Below, one piece after another: positions 1 to 11,837 of a stretch of 64,000 nucleotides of DNA. Location: NCBI GenBank assembly GCA_963924555.1, contig OZ004586.1, forward strand, positions 7,832,501-7,896,500. The letters run 5' to 3'. Below the pieces are notes generated by a model. The model was not told where the DNA came from, made no database searches, and saw only the letters and a program-made list of their open reading frames with translations. Within the stretch, counting starts at the first letter, position 1; each line of letters begins with the position of its first letter. This DNA is from Crambe crambe (taxonomy: Eukaryota > Porifera > Demospongiae > Poecilosclerida > Crambeidae). Position numbers and translations under genes: made by a program.

Positions 1-227
1 TGGCACAAATGCACCACAGCATTCCCATTATAATTTTTAATCTTAGCAGAGATGGAATCACACTTAAATCCCTTGGTGATCACAGTAGAAGGCAAGCCAA
101 TCGTAGATGTGGTCCTGGCAGCACTTTCCATGACCATTGCTTGGTAGGTGTTGTGCCACGGCCAGGCAACTGCACCAGCCACCAGCAAAGAAAGCAGCAG
201 AAGAGAGGTAGTTGCAGTAGTTCCCAT
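1..227 (-). CDS. First exon of a secreted protein, runs off the window
   Basis: An open frame starts at the ATG complementary to 225-227 and stays open to base 1, giving 75 codons with no stop, so the gene continues beyond the left edge. The N-terminus (MGTTATTSLLLLSLLVAG...) is a textbook signal peptide: short polar start, about 12 hydrophobic residues, then small residues suitable for signal peptidase near residue 21. After it come a Trp/His-containing segment, one Cys near residue 55 and a second near the edge, suggesting a disulfide-bearing extracellular protein. The start is supported by a TATA box 41 bases upstream (268-275). No family was recognised from this fragment. Secretion is well supported; function is unknown. 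Confidence 0.7.
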   Translation of the reverse strand, partial: MGTTATTSLLLLSLLVAGAVAWPWHNTYQAMVMESAARTTSTIGLPSTVITKGFKCDSISAKIKNYNGNAVVHLC

Positions 228-267
228 CTCGAAGTCAGTAGTCGATAGAGTGTCAGTTGCTGCACTT

Positions 268-275
268 CTTTTATA
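268..275 (-). promoter_or_regulatory. TATA box of the secreted-protein gene
   Basis: TATAAAAG reads on the minus strand 41 bases before the predicted ATG. This puts a transcription start about 25-30 bases downstream and leaves a very short 5' UTR. Few other starts in the window have so clear a core promoter. Confidence 0.6.
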
Positions 276-1471
276 GCTGATCCGGTCGACGGACGCAGCC
301 ATAATGTTGAGTAATTATTATGCGCGCGCATTATTATGCAAAGTTGACATGCGCATGCCCTACACATGAAAATTAATGTTAAAAGTTCATGCAGTCTCTT
401 CTTTGTTCTCGTGTGGACTTCCTGACCGTCTCTTTGCAACATGAACCACTGTTTTGATGAGGCCTAAACTACACTACTGAAAAAAAGGAGAGTAGCTATT
501 ATGCAGGTTTGCTGATAGATGAGAAAATAAGTTGTAGCTAAATGGTCCCATCACCTAAACGGAAGTCGCAGACCTTACTATTAAAGATCACATTCTTACT
601 CATAATTATCAGATGTACACTCAGTAGAGTCAGGTGGTAGGTAGTTTGTTGCTATATGTGATATAATTTTAGAAAAGGGACCACTTCACGCAGGATTTAA
701 TTTTGAGATATGCGCGTTTAAAGTTAGTCTTAGGTAAAATTATTCACTTCTTTTTTATTGCCTCCAGAGTATCTTCAGTCCTTTGTCTAACTTCCTGCCA
801 AATTTTAGGAAGTGGGAAGGCTTTGAAATAGGCAAGCGCTCGAGTTAAAGTCAGCTACCTCACCCGGAACTTATTTCACATCCTACGTGCCCAATTTTTT
901 TTTTTTTTTTTTTTTTTTCACAATAATACAAATTAATTTTCAATTACAAAGTAATCCAAAAGAGAGTGGGTTGTGGGTGTGTTAAATAGTTATTGTCATC
1001 CTCCACTAGAAAGCCAGCTTCGGATCTGATGAGGGCTACTGGGAAATTCCTGATGGCATAACCTGTATAAATGACAATTGCTATAATAATTAAACACTGG
1101 AGAGTATCATCTAGACATCGTTAAGGCTGAAATTGAAGCGTTCTAATCGCTACTGGCAGCGTGGTGGATGCAACAGATACACACACACACAATTATTGTA
1201 ACCCTATCATGCATGAGCACTGAGGGTTTATAGTCTGAGAACCCAGCTAGTTATAAACCAAAATACAGCTTAACCTGTGGACACTTTTCCTGGTTCCAAA
1301 GTGTCCACATCAAGATCAAGAAGATTGATTCGAACATCATTTTTGTAGTAGTTGTAGCAAAGCCAAAAGATTAGAGTACATAATTTCACTAGCTATTAGC
1401 AATTGGGAAAAAATGGAGAGATGATAGTTATATTCAATGGTGACATCCTGTACTGTTACAATTTTTATAAT
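276..1471. other. Intergenic, no gene seen
   Basis: About 1.2 kb with no convincing exon on either strand. It holds a poly-T run near 896-918 and a short CA stretch near 1180. It lies between the 5' end of the secreted-protein gene and the 3' end of the ARFGAP2/3 gene, so it should hold that gene's 3' UTR and poly(A) signal. Confidence 0.5.
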
Positions 1472-2965
1472 TTAGCTCTTGTAGCCATGGTAACGGTCCT
1501 GGAATGTTTCCAGCATGTTATTTGCCACTGAAGATATCTATAAAGTACATGTAGCAGTCCATAAAGGTGTTCTTTGATAAGAGTTACATGGTTCTACCTT
1601 GGATATGACCTTGGCCATACCGTCTTTCAGGTTATAGTCCGTTCCACTACCTCCAGTCCCTATAGGAAGAAGGAACAAACAATCAAGCAAACAAACAAAT
1701 AAACAATAGGTAGTTGTGCAGAATTATATTTCATCCATAGCAGTGGAGATGAGATAGTCCAACCATTCTACAATACAGAGAAGAAGTTTAGAATGACTAT
1801 CAAATTCAAAAGTTTCAAACATATTCCTTGCCACAAAGGAAATAAAGAATACGCACATGCACGGTACCTTTCTTGGGGTTGCGTCCAAAGTAGTTATCAC
1901 TGAAAATTGAGGAACCAGAAAATCTAGCAGTGCTTGCATCACCAAACTGGGGGGAGGAAGGGGGAGGGGAGAGAAGGGAATGAGAGGAAGGGAAGGGCCA
2001 GAGAGGGAAGGGACAGAGAGGGAGAGAGATCCAGTGGGAAGGGAGAGAGGAAAAGAGAAGAAATTAGAATAATGATTTCTCTACCTGATTGCCTGATTCA
2101 AAATACTGATCAGACGAAATAGACTTAGTACTGGAAAACCTCTGCTGAGCAGTATCTGAAGAAGAGCTGGGTATGGTGCCACCAACTGCTGGAGGAAAAG
2201 CCACCTGCTCCAGAACCTCGGCTTGCACTTGACCGCCCCTCCCCCCCTTGCAGAAAACCCCCCAAAACTGGACACCTTTCTGGACAGTTTGTCAGTGCTG
2301 GTCTCAAACGAGCTGAATGCACTGTGCTTTCCAAAGAAGTGACCCCCCTCAGATGAGGAGAAGGAGGAGAAGCCTCCTGAGGAGTGCTGAGAGTAGCTCA
2401 AAGGGTTGTAGGTCATCGAATTGTGAAGAGGAAATTCCGCTGAAAAAAATCATCTCTAAAAGGAGTGTTAAAAAGGATGGAGACAGTGCTCTACCCTTGC
2501 CTCCAGGCTGGATGCATTTCCTTGGGATGTGGTTAAATTAAGATATGTACAACATTTGGAGAACCACTAAAAGATAGCTATAATTATTCTGGAAGCTTTC
2601 GTGGTTTTGAAACATCAATTACACGATAGCTGTTGGATTTGGTGGGACCAACCTGATCGATGGTGCCCATGTTGGCAGAGGCTGAGTGGCCGACACTGAA
2701 GGGGAAGAAGGATTGGAGGCAATTGGAAATAATCAAGAACATCCATACAGTTACAGGTAATCGAATATTAAACGGATTTTAGTTCTCCATAACTCATGAC
2801 TACTAGTGGCCTTAAGGCTGAAATTTGGTGTAGAGATAGTCCAATGTGACAGACGTTTAGAACAAAGCCTACCATCTGAGTTGCTTACCTGGAGACCACC
2901 ATGCCCCCCAGCCCTAGTCTAAGCATAGTCTCTCGGCCTACTTGGCTTTCAGAGGGTCCATGCTT
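1472..2965 (-). CDS. ARFGAP2/3: ARFGAP2/3 (Glo3-type Arf GTPase-activating protein), C-terminal exons
   Basis: Six minus-strand exons read in order: 2965-2889, 2695-2653, 2439-2085, 1946-1868, 1659-1598 and 1537-1472 (stop). Each has AG/GT borders. The phases fit except around the 2439-2085 exon. The peptides match the family: RLGLGG, then GHSASANMGTIDQ (animal ARFGAP2/3 has a similar SHS...M..IEQ), then two Glo3 regulatory motifs, SISSDQYF and SGSSIFSDNYFGR, then LKDGMAKVISK and the terminal FQDRYHGYKS like the family's QDRYG end. Such proteins activate Arf1 GTP hydrolysis on COPI-coated Golgi vesicles. The zinc-finger GAP domain should lie in upstream exons above 2965 but was not found. The 2439-2085 exon changes frame near poly-G runs at 2236-2265, and its 5' phase does not match the exon before. 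This could be an unseen small intron, a missed exon, or a sequence error. Confidence 0.8.
1950..2067 (+). repeat. Purine (GGGA/GAGA) tract in an ARFGAP2/3 intron
   Basis: About 120 bases of almost pure purine on the plus strand, hence a long polypyrimidine run on the coding strand of the ARFGAP2/3 intron, ending next to the acceptor of the 1946-1868 exon. Confidence 0.7.
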
Positions 2966-3042
2966 CTGGTATTAATGCCATACTCCAGTCGTGAGGACTT
3001 TTGATTGGTTGATGTATTGCTTGAAATAACTCTGAAGCATAG

Positions 3043-3192
3043 AGTGGATTGCAGGTTGCTTGACACTAGTACTTCAGCCAGCAAGGTCACATGGACCAAT
3101 CAGATTCATGCTGACATCATTGCCTGCAAATTTGATTAGTCCATGTGACCTCGGTGGCTGAAGTACAAGTGTCAAGCAACCTGCAATCCACT
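3043..3192. repeat. Fold-back element, 150 bp
   Basis: The left arm starts AGTGGATTGCAGGTTGCTTG and the right arm ends with its complement. Stems of roughly 60 bases surround a short AT-rich centre with a few mismatches. This is a MITE-like hairpin just upstream of the recognised ARFGAP2/3 exons. Confidence 0.75.
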
Positions 3193-3237
3193 GTATGTAG
3201 AAAGAAAGGTTGTTGTCATAGCCAGTGTATCTTTAGT

Positions 3238-3325
3238 GATATACCAACCAGTATGCAATATACCAACTAGTATGCAAGTGATATACAGACTAGTATGCAA
3301 GTGATATACAAACTAATATGCATTG
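3238..3325 (+). repeat. Tandem repeat, about 23-bp unit
   Basis: Around four imperfect copies of a unit like GATATACAAACTAGTATGCA in direct orientation. No coding potential. Confidence 0.7.
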
Positions 3326-3419
3326 GTATGCTCTATTAGAGATACATATTGAAACATTCCTGGAGGGCTTTTAATTCACATAACAATGTGAAATTCATCA
3401 TCATACCAGACCTGGAACG

Positions 3420-3610
3420 TAGATCGATTGGAATGATTTTGTACCTACAACGATAATTATAGCTGATTGAAGTCATCAAAGCTGGAACTCGATGAAATTT
3501 TTCCAAACTTGTCATGTGTTCTATAATGGTTGGACTATCTCTGCCCCCAAATTTCAGCCCCAAGGCTGCTTGTAGTCATGAGTTATGGAGAGCTAAAGTA
3601 TGAAAAAGTG
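3420..3610 (-). repeat. Dispersed repeat, minus-oriented copy
   Basis: On the minus strand this reads from 'AGCTCTCCATAACTCATG' through 'GGCTGAAATTTG' and 'GATAGTCCAACCATTATAG'. A plus-oriented copy lies at 5450-5560 and a shorter one at 2785-2850. The 3.4-kb and 5.5-kb copies face each other and could be the ends of a decayed element covering 3.4-5.6 kb. Confidence 0.6.
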
Positions 3611-4068
3611 GACCAAAATGATGTATTATCATGAGCCCACACTAGGAAAATGTCCTAATTAAGTATTTCGCTGTGTAAACTGAACATGCCCGATGGTGGT
3701 ATTAACACCTGTTTTCCTGCAAAAGGGAACCTAGGATGTATTGTACAGGAACATTTTTGTATAGGCTCACTATAATTAATGGTAAACTATTTAATAATGT
3801 TGGTAGTATCGGCTTGATATAAGGTACTCATCCTGACCTATTTAATACCTACATACATGCAAGATAACCGAAGGACTTGATTACAAGGGGCAGTGAGTAT
3901 AGTACCCCATAATATTTGGTGACCTCTATTACTTACACCCAAGATAGGCCTTGGCGGATTCTGCTGGCATAATTTTGAGCATAATAGAACTTAAAAGCAT
4001 AGTAGCATATGCTGGCATAATGAGCATAATAGAAAAAAAAACTTCTTAAAATTTAGGATTGTATCTCA

Positions 4069-4176
4069 TAATCAAAGCTGTTTCCACGTAGTCTTCTAAT
4101 GCTGACTGTTGCTGTTCATTAAATTGTTTTCCACATAGTCTTCTAATGCTGACTGTTGCTGTTCATTATAATTGTT
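4069..4176 (+). repeat. Two-copy tandem duplication, about 53 bp
   Basis: Two nearly identical copies of a segment containing TAGTCTTCTAATGCTGACTG follow each other. Flanking sequence at 3890-3960 and 4440-4545 also shares a repeated motif (AGTACCCCATA followed by CTCTATTAC). Confidence 0.7.
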
Positions 4177-4889
4177 TTAGCTAATAATGAAAAAAAAAAC
4201 CTGATGAAGGTTGGCACAGCAAAACTCTTCTGCAAGTACTCGGCCCAATAGCTGAATAATTAATGACCAGCACATGCTAAGTCAGCTGCCAGGCACATGA
4301 TAGTGGTTTGTGGCTTTGTGATTACCTCAAAAATGTAGAAATTTTTACTGGCATAATAGAGATTTTACCAGGCATAGAAGTATAGCATAATAGAGCAAAT
4401 TTGGAGCAGAATCTGCCAAGGCCTAACCCAAGAAAAAGGGGCAGGAGAATAGTACCCCATATCAAAATTCCTCTATTACCTACACCCAAAGGATTTAATT
4501 ACAAGGGGCAGGGAGTATAGTACCCCATAATACGATGGCTCTATTGCACTGAGCAAAATAATGTTGTTGTTACATGAGGAGCAACCGTGTGTATATAATG
4601 TTATATGACCCAGTAAACTGGTGTCATGACTGACTGAACCAGTTTTCATGATATTATTTTGACCAACCATAACAGAAACATTGTTGTTGCATTTTCTCTG
4701 CTTGGGAAGACAAGCTTCCTAGCAATCAGCAAGTTATGCATCAAATCCAAGGAACAGCATGTCTTAGAGCCAAATGCTTTGATGTTCAACTGCCTGTGAC
4801 GTGGCCAGTGAATGAATACCTTTGTGGAAATATTGATCTATGCATGAGGCCACAAAAGTTGCCCTTTAACTGATCTAACCACCAACTTC

Positions 4890-5240
4890 TAATAGCATAT
4901 TAAATGGAGAGCTTCTAAATAGAGAAAATAGTGTAAGAAAGCTTCAAATAGTGTGTCAAATGGAGAGCTTCTAAATATAGAGAGCTTCAAATAGTGTACT
5001 ACACAGAGTGCCAGCTTTTAAGTGTGTCAAATGGAGAGGTTCAAAATAAATAGTGCACTAATTAGAACCAGCTTCTAATAGTGCATCAAATCTAGGTGGA
5101 GGTATGAGAGCTTCTAAATAGTCAACACGTGCAAGACTGGCTTAAACAGTGCGCTAAACAGAGAGGTCTAGTGTGCCATACTAGATAGAGAAGTCTAGAG
5201 GCCTCAAAAAGTGTGCTCACTAGAGCTAAAGAGAAGCTTC
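4890..5240 (+). repeat. Degenerate tandem array
   Basis: Repeated words such as AGAGCTTCTAAATAG, AGCTTCAAATAGTG and GTGTCAAATGGAGAG recur with drift, pointing to an old minisatellite of 25-40 bp units. Confidence 0.6.
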
Positions 5241-5449
5241 TTGGTTCATGTGTGTTCTAATCAAGGTGCTATAGAGTTTTAAAAAAATGTGCTAACTAGC
5301 CACAGACAGAGAAGAGAGACTGGTCTATTAAGTTACACCACAGTACAAAGCATAAGTCCTTTGCATCACTAGACAGCCATCTTCCAAGGGCAGGATTATA
5401 AGTAGCTGTATGTGTCATTTATGGCCACTTTTTCACACATGTCCCACTT

Positions 5450-5560
5450 TTTCGTACTTTAGCTCTCCATGACTACTTAGCAGTCTTGGGGCTGAAATTT
5501 GGTGTAGAGATAGTCCAACCATTATAGAACACATGACAGAAGTTCGGAACAGTTTCATCA
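5450..5560 (+). repeat. Dispersed repeat, plus-oriented copy
   Basis: Matches the minus strand of 3420-3610 in inverted orientation, including GGCTGAAATTTGGTGTAGAG and ATAGTCCAACCATTATAGAA. Confidence 0.6.
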
Positions 5561-8287
5561 AAGCATATCGCTAATTAAACATGAATAAGATAATTATAAT
5601 TTCTATCACATATTATAATCCAGTGGGAGGTTGTTGTGTTTATTTGTTTGTTTGTTTACATTTTGGGGAGTTCACATTAAAGGGTTTCTGCACTGAAATA
5701 GCTACTGACCTTGAGGCTCGGAATAAAATGAAGTTTATGCTACCTTCCAATAGGGGAGTATTGAGTGCTAAACTTGACCTGCCTATGAATGTCATACCAT
5801 ATCAGTCTCTGGAAATTTCTTCCAGATACAGCAAGAGGATAAAGTTAGGAGATGAAATAGGTGACCAGCTACAATAACCTGAGGAAGCTTGCCCCAATGG
5901 AATTCCTATAGTTCTAAAAACTACTCTAATCAAATCACAGACATTTCCAAGTATGCATGCTCAGAAGCCTCAACCACAACTATTCCTCTAAGTGGTCACA
6001 ATTGTGTGGTCAAGGAATCACTCAATGCACTAAAATAACTGTTTTGCTGTAGATTTCATCAGAAGAGCATAATAAACCAACCAAGCTCAGCCTCAAATTA
6101 TTGGCATAAAATAACTACATCACATTGTACTTAGGACATGTCCCACACAAAGGTATTTAGCCATACATACATTAATTGGAACATGACCTCAGCAAAGTTA
6201 GCCAAATTATCAATTGAGAGTGTCTGTGCTTGATGAATTGATACATCATCCACCCTTGCATGTCTATAGTGTCCATGAGTGAGTGAGTGAGTGAGTGAGA
6301 GAGAGAGACAGTATTCTATAGGCAAAGAGCAGTGGTATTTAGCAAAGTACTTCGGAAACTAGGATACTCCCATTATTTTAGAAGTTATAACCACCATTTT
6401 TGATAAATTGTGTTGCAATTTGGATAGAAACCTGTGGAATTTTCTGATGTTGTGCACATGGTTATTCATGCAAGTTATTCATGCTAGTTATTTATATTAT
6501 AAGTTTCATGCAAGTTTCATTTCTGTTGTGAGAAAAAACAGTACCATGAAGCTCAACTAGTGACAATAAAAACTCTTTTATAGTCGTGCACATGCATTGA
6601 TGAAACTCTTCGTTGCTTCTGTCTACTTTTGTGGCACAGCAAAAGTTTCTCTGCAGCTTGACTATGAATAGAAAACCTTCAATCTACCTGCAAAACCCTG
6701 TATCGAGACTAGGTAAGTAACTTTTTGATTCTTTTTAAGAAATGAACACGTATAATAATTCATGACAGGACGAGGTTGGTGCTCCTCTAAAGTATTATCT
6801 AAATCCCTACGTATTTACAGGACAAGATCAAAAGTATGATATCACAACTGTGTTCTTCTATGCAGGACAAGGTTCAGTGCTCTATTAAAAGCATTATACC
6901 TATGATGGTACAATTATAGGAAGAGGCTTGGCTATCAGCTATGCTGCACTGCCCTTATGCAATCCCTGGAGGCCAGACAGTTTTCCCAGAAACAAAAGAA
7001 ACTGAGTAAAGGTGGAAGGTGGATTTTTTTTTCTGATCAATAATGGAGGAAGTTACTAGTAACTTAGGCAGTGAGGGTAGACAGCAATTAAGTGGGAAGC
7101 TAACAATAGAGAGATCCATTAACCTACAACCTGTTTATACTAAAGGCAGTGCCAACCACATGCTAGTCAAGGTGGGTGGTATGGTAAGTAAGGATCCATT
7201 AACGACAACCAAGAAACAATTTTGGGTAAAGAGAGAGCATTGGTCTTCCCACAGGCAATATTTTACAACCTCTAACCACTACAGTAAGGAGTGCTTGATT
7301 GAACCTTGTATTAAAAATTAAACAAGATACCCGTGGTGGTTAGATGTCCCAGATCTAGCCATGAGCATTTAATGGAGCATACACATGCGTCCTTATACAA
7401 AACATTCTTTCCAGCCAATTATTGGTTTTTGCCTTTGTATAATTCCTAACTGGTCACTGGTCATGGCAGACAAAACTTCATTCAGTATCTTTACCAATAT
7501 TTGACCAATCATGACATGAACATTGTTCAATGCAGAGTTCAAGTTTAAGAACAGAGCTTGTCATCCACTACGATACTTAGTATCCAGAGAGTATCCTGAT
7601 AGTATCAAGAGAGTATCCAGAGATAATAGGTAACTGCTATAATTTGCCCAAATTCTTACTTTAAGACATTAGCAGAGAGTGTGGGTTACTATCTCTCTGC
7701 TGGTGTTTGAAATTCAGAAAATGGCAAGAATTGAGCAAGTTACAGCTGAAAAGGTGAATGCAATAAAGGCTTAAAAACTTTGAGTAATTAACTGTCCACA
7801 GTACATAACTGAGCAGCAGAAACACACATGTCAACATTATTACTTTCATGTTATCTGGAAAGTTTCGTTCAAGAACATAACAGTCTTTATTATCTGGAGT
7901 GACAGTCTACAATATTCTGGACAAGTTTTATCAGAAATTCACCAGCATCTACAGATTAATGCTTGTCTTGTCTGTTCAAGAACAGAAACTTGGTAGCAGC
8001 ATCACCAGCATCTATAGGCTAATAAATTTTCTGGAGTGACAGTGAGGAAGCAGGCTCTCCACACTCTCTTACTAACTGTTACTCATCAGGTAGCTATGCC
8101 AACCATTACTATAGGTTCCAGAAAGAACTGCCTCACTGTCACTCTAGCTACAGTGTGTGCAATTGTCCAGTTTATCAGCAGGTGGTAGTGACTGACACGT
8201 TTTCTAACGAAATACCAGCTGACTTAATGTTAGCAGGTGGTCATCCTAAAAATAGTCCTTCCAGTGAAAAATGCCTTATTAGTATAT
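5561..8287. other. No recognisable gene
   Basis: Two plus-strand frames of 98 and 92 codons (5581-5877, 7043-7321) show no motif I know and no matching splice context, so they are not called genes. A GTGA microsatellite lies at about 6276-6300. A segment near 7665-7700 resembles pieces at 14.1 and 34.8 kb, so part of this stretch is dispersed repeat. Confidence 0.4.
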
Positions 8288-8443
8288 CAAGGGAAAAACA
8301 TTTTTGCGAAATGAAAAAATGTAGGGATGATCATTGCTCGAAAAAGTAAGGAAACAAGGACCCTAGGTATGAAGGATGCAAATAGGATCAATCTTTGTTC
8401 TGCATATCCAACCAAAAATCCCTACATATACATCGGGTAGCTT
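8288..8443 (+). repeat. Single diverged arm of the ACAAGTAAGGG fold-back family
   Basis: It resembles one arm of the hairpins at 22.2, 23.5, 26.4 and 50.6 kb, keeping the order: AAGGGAAAAAC, hairpin around GAAATG, GTAGGGATGATCA, AAAGTAAGGAAACAAG, then AATCCCTACATATAC. The second arm is absent. Confidence 0.65.
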
Positions 8444-8877
8444 CACAGTAATGTACGTACCATGTGCCATGGTACAAGTCTAAATACTGGTCTTGTGGAC
8501 AACTATCAGCAAAGTCACTCCATCGAAGGAGATGTTTGAGATTGGTTGTCCCACATTGGAAGCTAATTCAAAAAAGTATTATGCTTCCTTAGTGATGGCA
8601 AGTTGGTAATGGTCTTCAACAGCAATGTGGTAATGGTCATCATTGTTATAAACACACTTCCATATTGCAGGTGGATAGATATGCTCAGACTGTAGGCATA
8701 CCATGCTACAACAGGTAACTAAGAGTGGTAGAAAAATTAGATGTAGGGACTTCCTACTTTACCCCGGCCCCAAAATTTTCTTCCTACACCTTTGAAGGAT
8801 CTTTAGGCATAAGAATGAGATCCACCATGTCTAACTTTAGTGAGCAATTAATCAATAACCATTCAGTAGTTACTTAC

Positions 8878-8911
8878 AGTGCAGTGTTGTCTGGAGGATC
8901 TGCAATGCCAC
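8878..8911 (-). pseudogene. Orphan NLR micro-linker exon
   Basis: A 34-base exon with an AG acceptor and a GTAAGT donor. It is clearly homologous and identical in length to the micro-exon at 18737-18770 of the CARD-DEATH-NACHT gene. It encodes GIADPPDNTAL in the same phase (G GVEDHPNTTAL there). No NACHT exon follows it on the minus strand, so it is an isolated remnant of a third copy of this gene family. Confidence 0.6.
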
Positions 8912-8917
8912 CTATAA

Positions 8918-9124
8918 GTGCTGGAAATCGCTTTGGATGGAGACAGAGGCATTGCACACTATAAGAAAGACAACTATGATAATGTCATTGACCCAAATTC
9001 AAGACTGTTACGTGTTGATAAAGCTGGTATGTTGGTGACTGCTATCAAGAAGAAAGTGATACTCAATCCTGACAACTGCAATTTAAGTGCTGTGTTCCCT
9101 GGACTCTTCCATAGCAGTCACTGA
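8918..9124 (+). pseudogene. CARD-domain fragment, inverted against its own linker
   Basis: The plus-strand peptide begins LEIALDGDRGIAHYKKDNYD and continues with NSRLLRVDKAGMLVTAIKKK. This follows the CARD exon at 27874-28243 (LEIALKSDRDIAQFLHEQG, then SRLSPAEKSNILVTAIRDRV) with a short internal deletion after GIAH. It lacks the N-terminus and the last helix. It starts 7 bases from a linker exon that points the other way (8878-8911), so a rearrangement has put the two pieces head to head. It is a decayed duplicate, not an active gene. Confidence 0.65.
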
Positions 9125-9170
9125 GACTATAGTTAGTGCATGATAGTATTAAATAAATTTTTGTCTCCTA

Positions 9171-9213
9171 ACACACACACATACGTGCGCACACACACAC
9201 ACACACACACACA
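9171..9213 (+). repeat. CA microsatellite, interrupted
   Basis: ACAC repeats on both sides of a short ATACGTGCGC interruption. Confidence 0.85.
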
Positions 9214-10527
9214 GGAATCCACACTTGCAAAACAAATCTAATACATCCCATGCTATATACAGTTTGCCTTGTACCCAGTCCTGCTTTTTTCATAATTATG
9301 CGCATGTACTTAATTAACTACGTAGAAAATTACATGCATATTGAGTGATGTAATTGTTAAATTGTAAGTAAAATACCATGTGTGTTCTACACTTCTGACT
9401 GACCCACTGGTCCCATCAGTGGAAACTAATGGAGAAACAAGAACAGCACAATCAAGCCAAGCTTATGGTCAAACAACAACAAGAATAACAAGAGCACTAT
9501 ACTCCTCTTGAATCAATCAAGCCAAGCTTATGGTCAAAAAAGGTACTTCATACATCTTCCCAGTTGCATTTTGTTAAACATGAAGACATCACTTCCTTCA
9601 TCAACAGCTTGTGGTGAGTTAAATCTAGCGCTGGAAGAGCAAAAGCAACAGAATCTTTTGATAGTCTGTCAGCCATCTTGCTGCTCAAAATAACTATGAT
9701 GTAATATTTAGGTAATTCCAAATGGTTCAGATATTTCTGAAACTACTGAGCTCCAACTTACTATGACAGTAGAACATTAATAGAGCTCATAAGCTTGAAA
9801 ATATTTCAACCATTGGAATTACCCCGTTCTATTAAAGTTGTGCCACAAATATGCTTAATTCTGGGGATGGAGTGCATGCCAGGCCCTTTCACTTTTCTTC
9901 CGCCCCACGAAAATCAGGCCTGGGTATGAAGCTAGCTATGTATAATATGAAAGAACTGCCCATGATGATCTACTTCCATGCTACCATAGAGACCGTGTTA
10001 GTTCAGAGGTCAAGCATGCATCAAATTAATGGGTGTAGAATTAGCCTAGTACCCACTGGAGGGAAGTCTTAACAGCAGCATGGTAGCTACATGGAAATGA
10101 CTGAGTTGCTGCACTTAAGAAAATTTTTAAAAACTAAAAGTCCTGGGGGTATTATAGATGGACCTGCCCAGTCTATACAATAGCTTTAGAGCTCAGACAC
10201 TTCAAGTTGCACTGTTGACTACTCGACCCACCCACCCACTCTTTTGTGAGGGGTGTGGTCCGACTCCTCTGGAAAGTGGGAATCTGACCCAGCAATCTTG
10301 ATTCCAAACTATACTTATTTCTTGCAGTGTTGGATACACATCTCTAATAATTAAGAAAGTAGTCTGATGCCTCACCTCACACCCAAAGGCTAGACTAGTC
10401 AAGCTAGGACTGCTTAATACATCAAGCTACAGCAAACCTAGATCTATAAACCCACCTTTCAAATTAATACACTCTAGTTTTGCTGACATTGCAAACAATA
10501 TTACTTTATGGTTTAATAGAGTAGATT
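9214..10527. other. No gene seen; dispersed repeat at the right end
   Basis: No convincing exon. The part at about 10372-10500 (containing GATCTATAAACCCACCT) recurs at 29330-29490 and 63240-63330. Confidence 0.4.
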
Positions 10528-10583
10528 TGTGGGTGGGGCATGGCAGCATCCGTTTCTCTTCTCCTCCCTTTCCCCTCGTCTAG

Positions 10584-10875
10584 AGGTCCTTTTGCTAACA
10601 TCCCAATACCAAAGCCTTGCTTGAGGTAAGTCTTTGATACATGCATGAAATTTGACCTACCTCCAGCCTCTCAAATCTCCTCCCCCTCATATGGTACTCA
10701 CCTCCTTTACCCCACCCTCTTGTCTCATGTTAGTTATCCATGCTCCTTAAACATCATCTCTCTCTTTTCCCCGTCTTCTTTATCCAGGGGTTATTTTGCT
10801 AGTGCCCTGGGTAAGGTGTGGCATCATGAACACTTCGTGGCAGGACTGCTTCAGAAACCTCTTCAAGACATCTAG
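10584..10875 (+). pseudogene. Two exons resembling a LIM-domain fragment
   Basis: Two plus-strand exons splice in phase: 10584-10625 (GPFANIPIPKPCL) with donor GTAAGT, and 10788 onward (GYFASALGKVWHHEHFVAG). The string ALGK.WH.EHF is typical of the middle of LIM zinc-binding domains, but the Cys pairs are missing and the frame ends soon after. The copy at 33567-33800 is further decayed (ALGKVWHPEW). I read it as a duplicated fragment of a lost gene. The LIM assignment is tentative. Confidence 0.35.
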
Positions 10876-11086
10876 AAAAACCAGTATACAACCACCCCCT
10901 CATTTCACTCCAGCACTGTGATCGTCTCACCGGCAGCTCACAATGTTATCCCTAAAAAATAAGTACAACACATGTAACATCAGTGCTTGAAACAACAGGA
11001 CAGGAACTATTCCAAGGCACACTTCTACTAATCAGCTCACTAGCTACTAATACATAAACTAATATGGTTGTACTCCTCATTGTGTA

Positions 11087-11088
<2 letters not shown>

Positions 11089-11158
<70 letters not shown>
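11089..11158 (+). repeat. CT microsatellite, copy A
   Basis: Uninterrupted CT repeat of about 70 bases at the same relative place as the TC repeat at 34033-34106 in the duplicated copy. Confidence 0.95.
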
Positions 11159-11159
<1 letters not shown>

Positions 11160-11837
11160 GCTCTAATTTCCTGCCTTGCCATCAAGAATAGACCTGATCA
11201 GGTAGAGTTAGTATACTAGCATATACTAGTAGTATACTGAGATTATACTGAGTATTAACTATACTAGTGCATAATATACTGAGGTTATACTGAGTTAGTA
11301 GTTCATAACCAGAGGTTATACTATTTCAGTTTGTCACCTGTTGCTCCTGCATCTCCACCCACTCAGGAGATGTATAATATCGATGGGAGTGTAAGGAAGC
11401 ATCTCAGAGACCTGTGTGAGTTCCTTTATGAGACCTACTGGAATTACTGGAAATATATTGCTACAAGTTGACCTCTCTTTATGTAGCTCCTCCTAATGTT
11501 CTCTCCACTGTTACCAAAACAACAGTGGTGGTACCCAAAAACATAGCAAAGCCACCACTTCTGAAGGCACGGCACCCAACCACCCTCATGTAGGTAACTA
11601 AGTTATAGTTATGTGTGTGTGTACACAGGCTGACTGTCCATCTTGTAGAATTCCTCCAAAGATGAAGCTAAAAGGACATTCCAAAAAAGAGGACAAGCCT
11701 CTTATTTTAAAAGATTGATAACTGCTATTTTTACCTCCAAGACAGGACAGTCTCTCTAGGAGGGACGTCCTTTTGTCTTTGACTTGACTCTCCAGGCTTT
11801 TTTTTTTTTTTTTTTTTTTTTTGGACGTACTTATGAC

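Noticed and set aside
80-442. 120-codon minus frame at the left edge
   Set aside because: It is a shadow; the better frame there starts at 227 and has a signal peptide and a TATA box.
6655-6713. Possible plus exon (CTGCAG ... ACTAG|GTAAGT)
   Set aside because: Splice-like borders and a 16-codon frame, but no partner exon or family signal.
10952-11185. 77-codon frame with Arg-Glu repeats
   Set aside because: Translation of the CT microsatellite.
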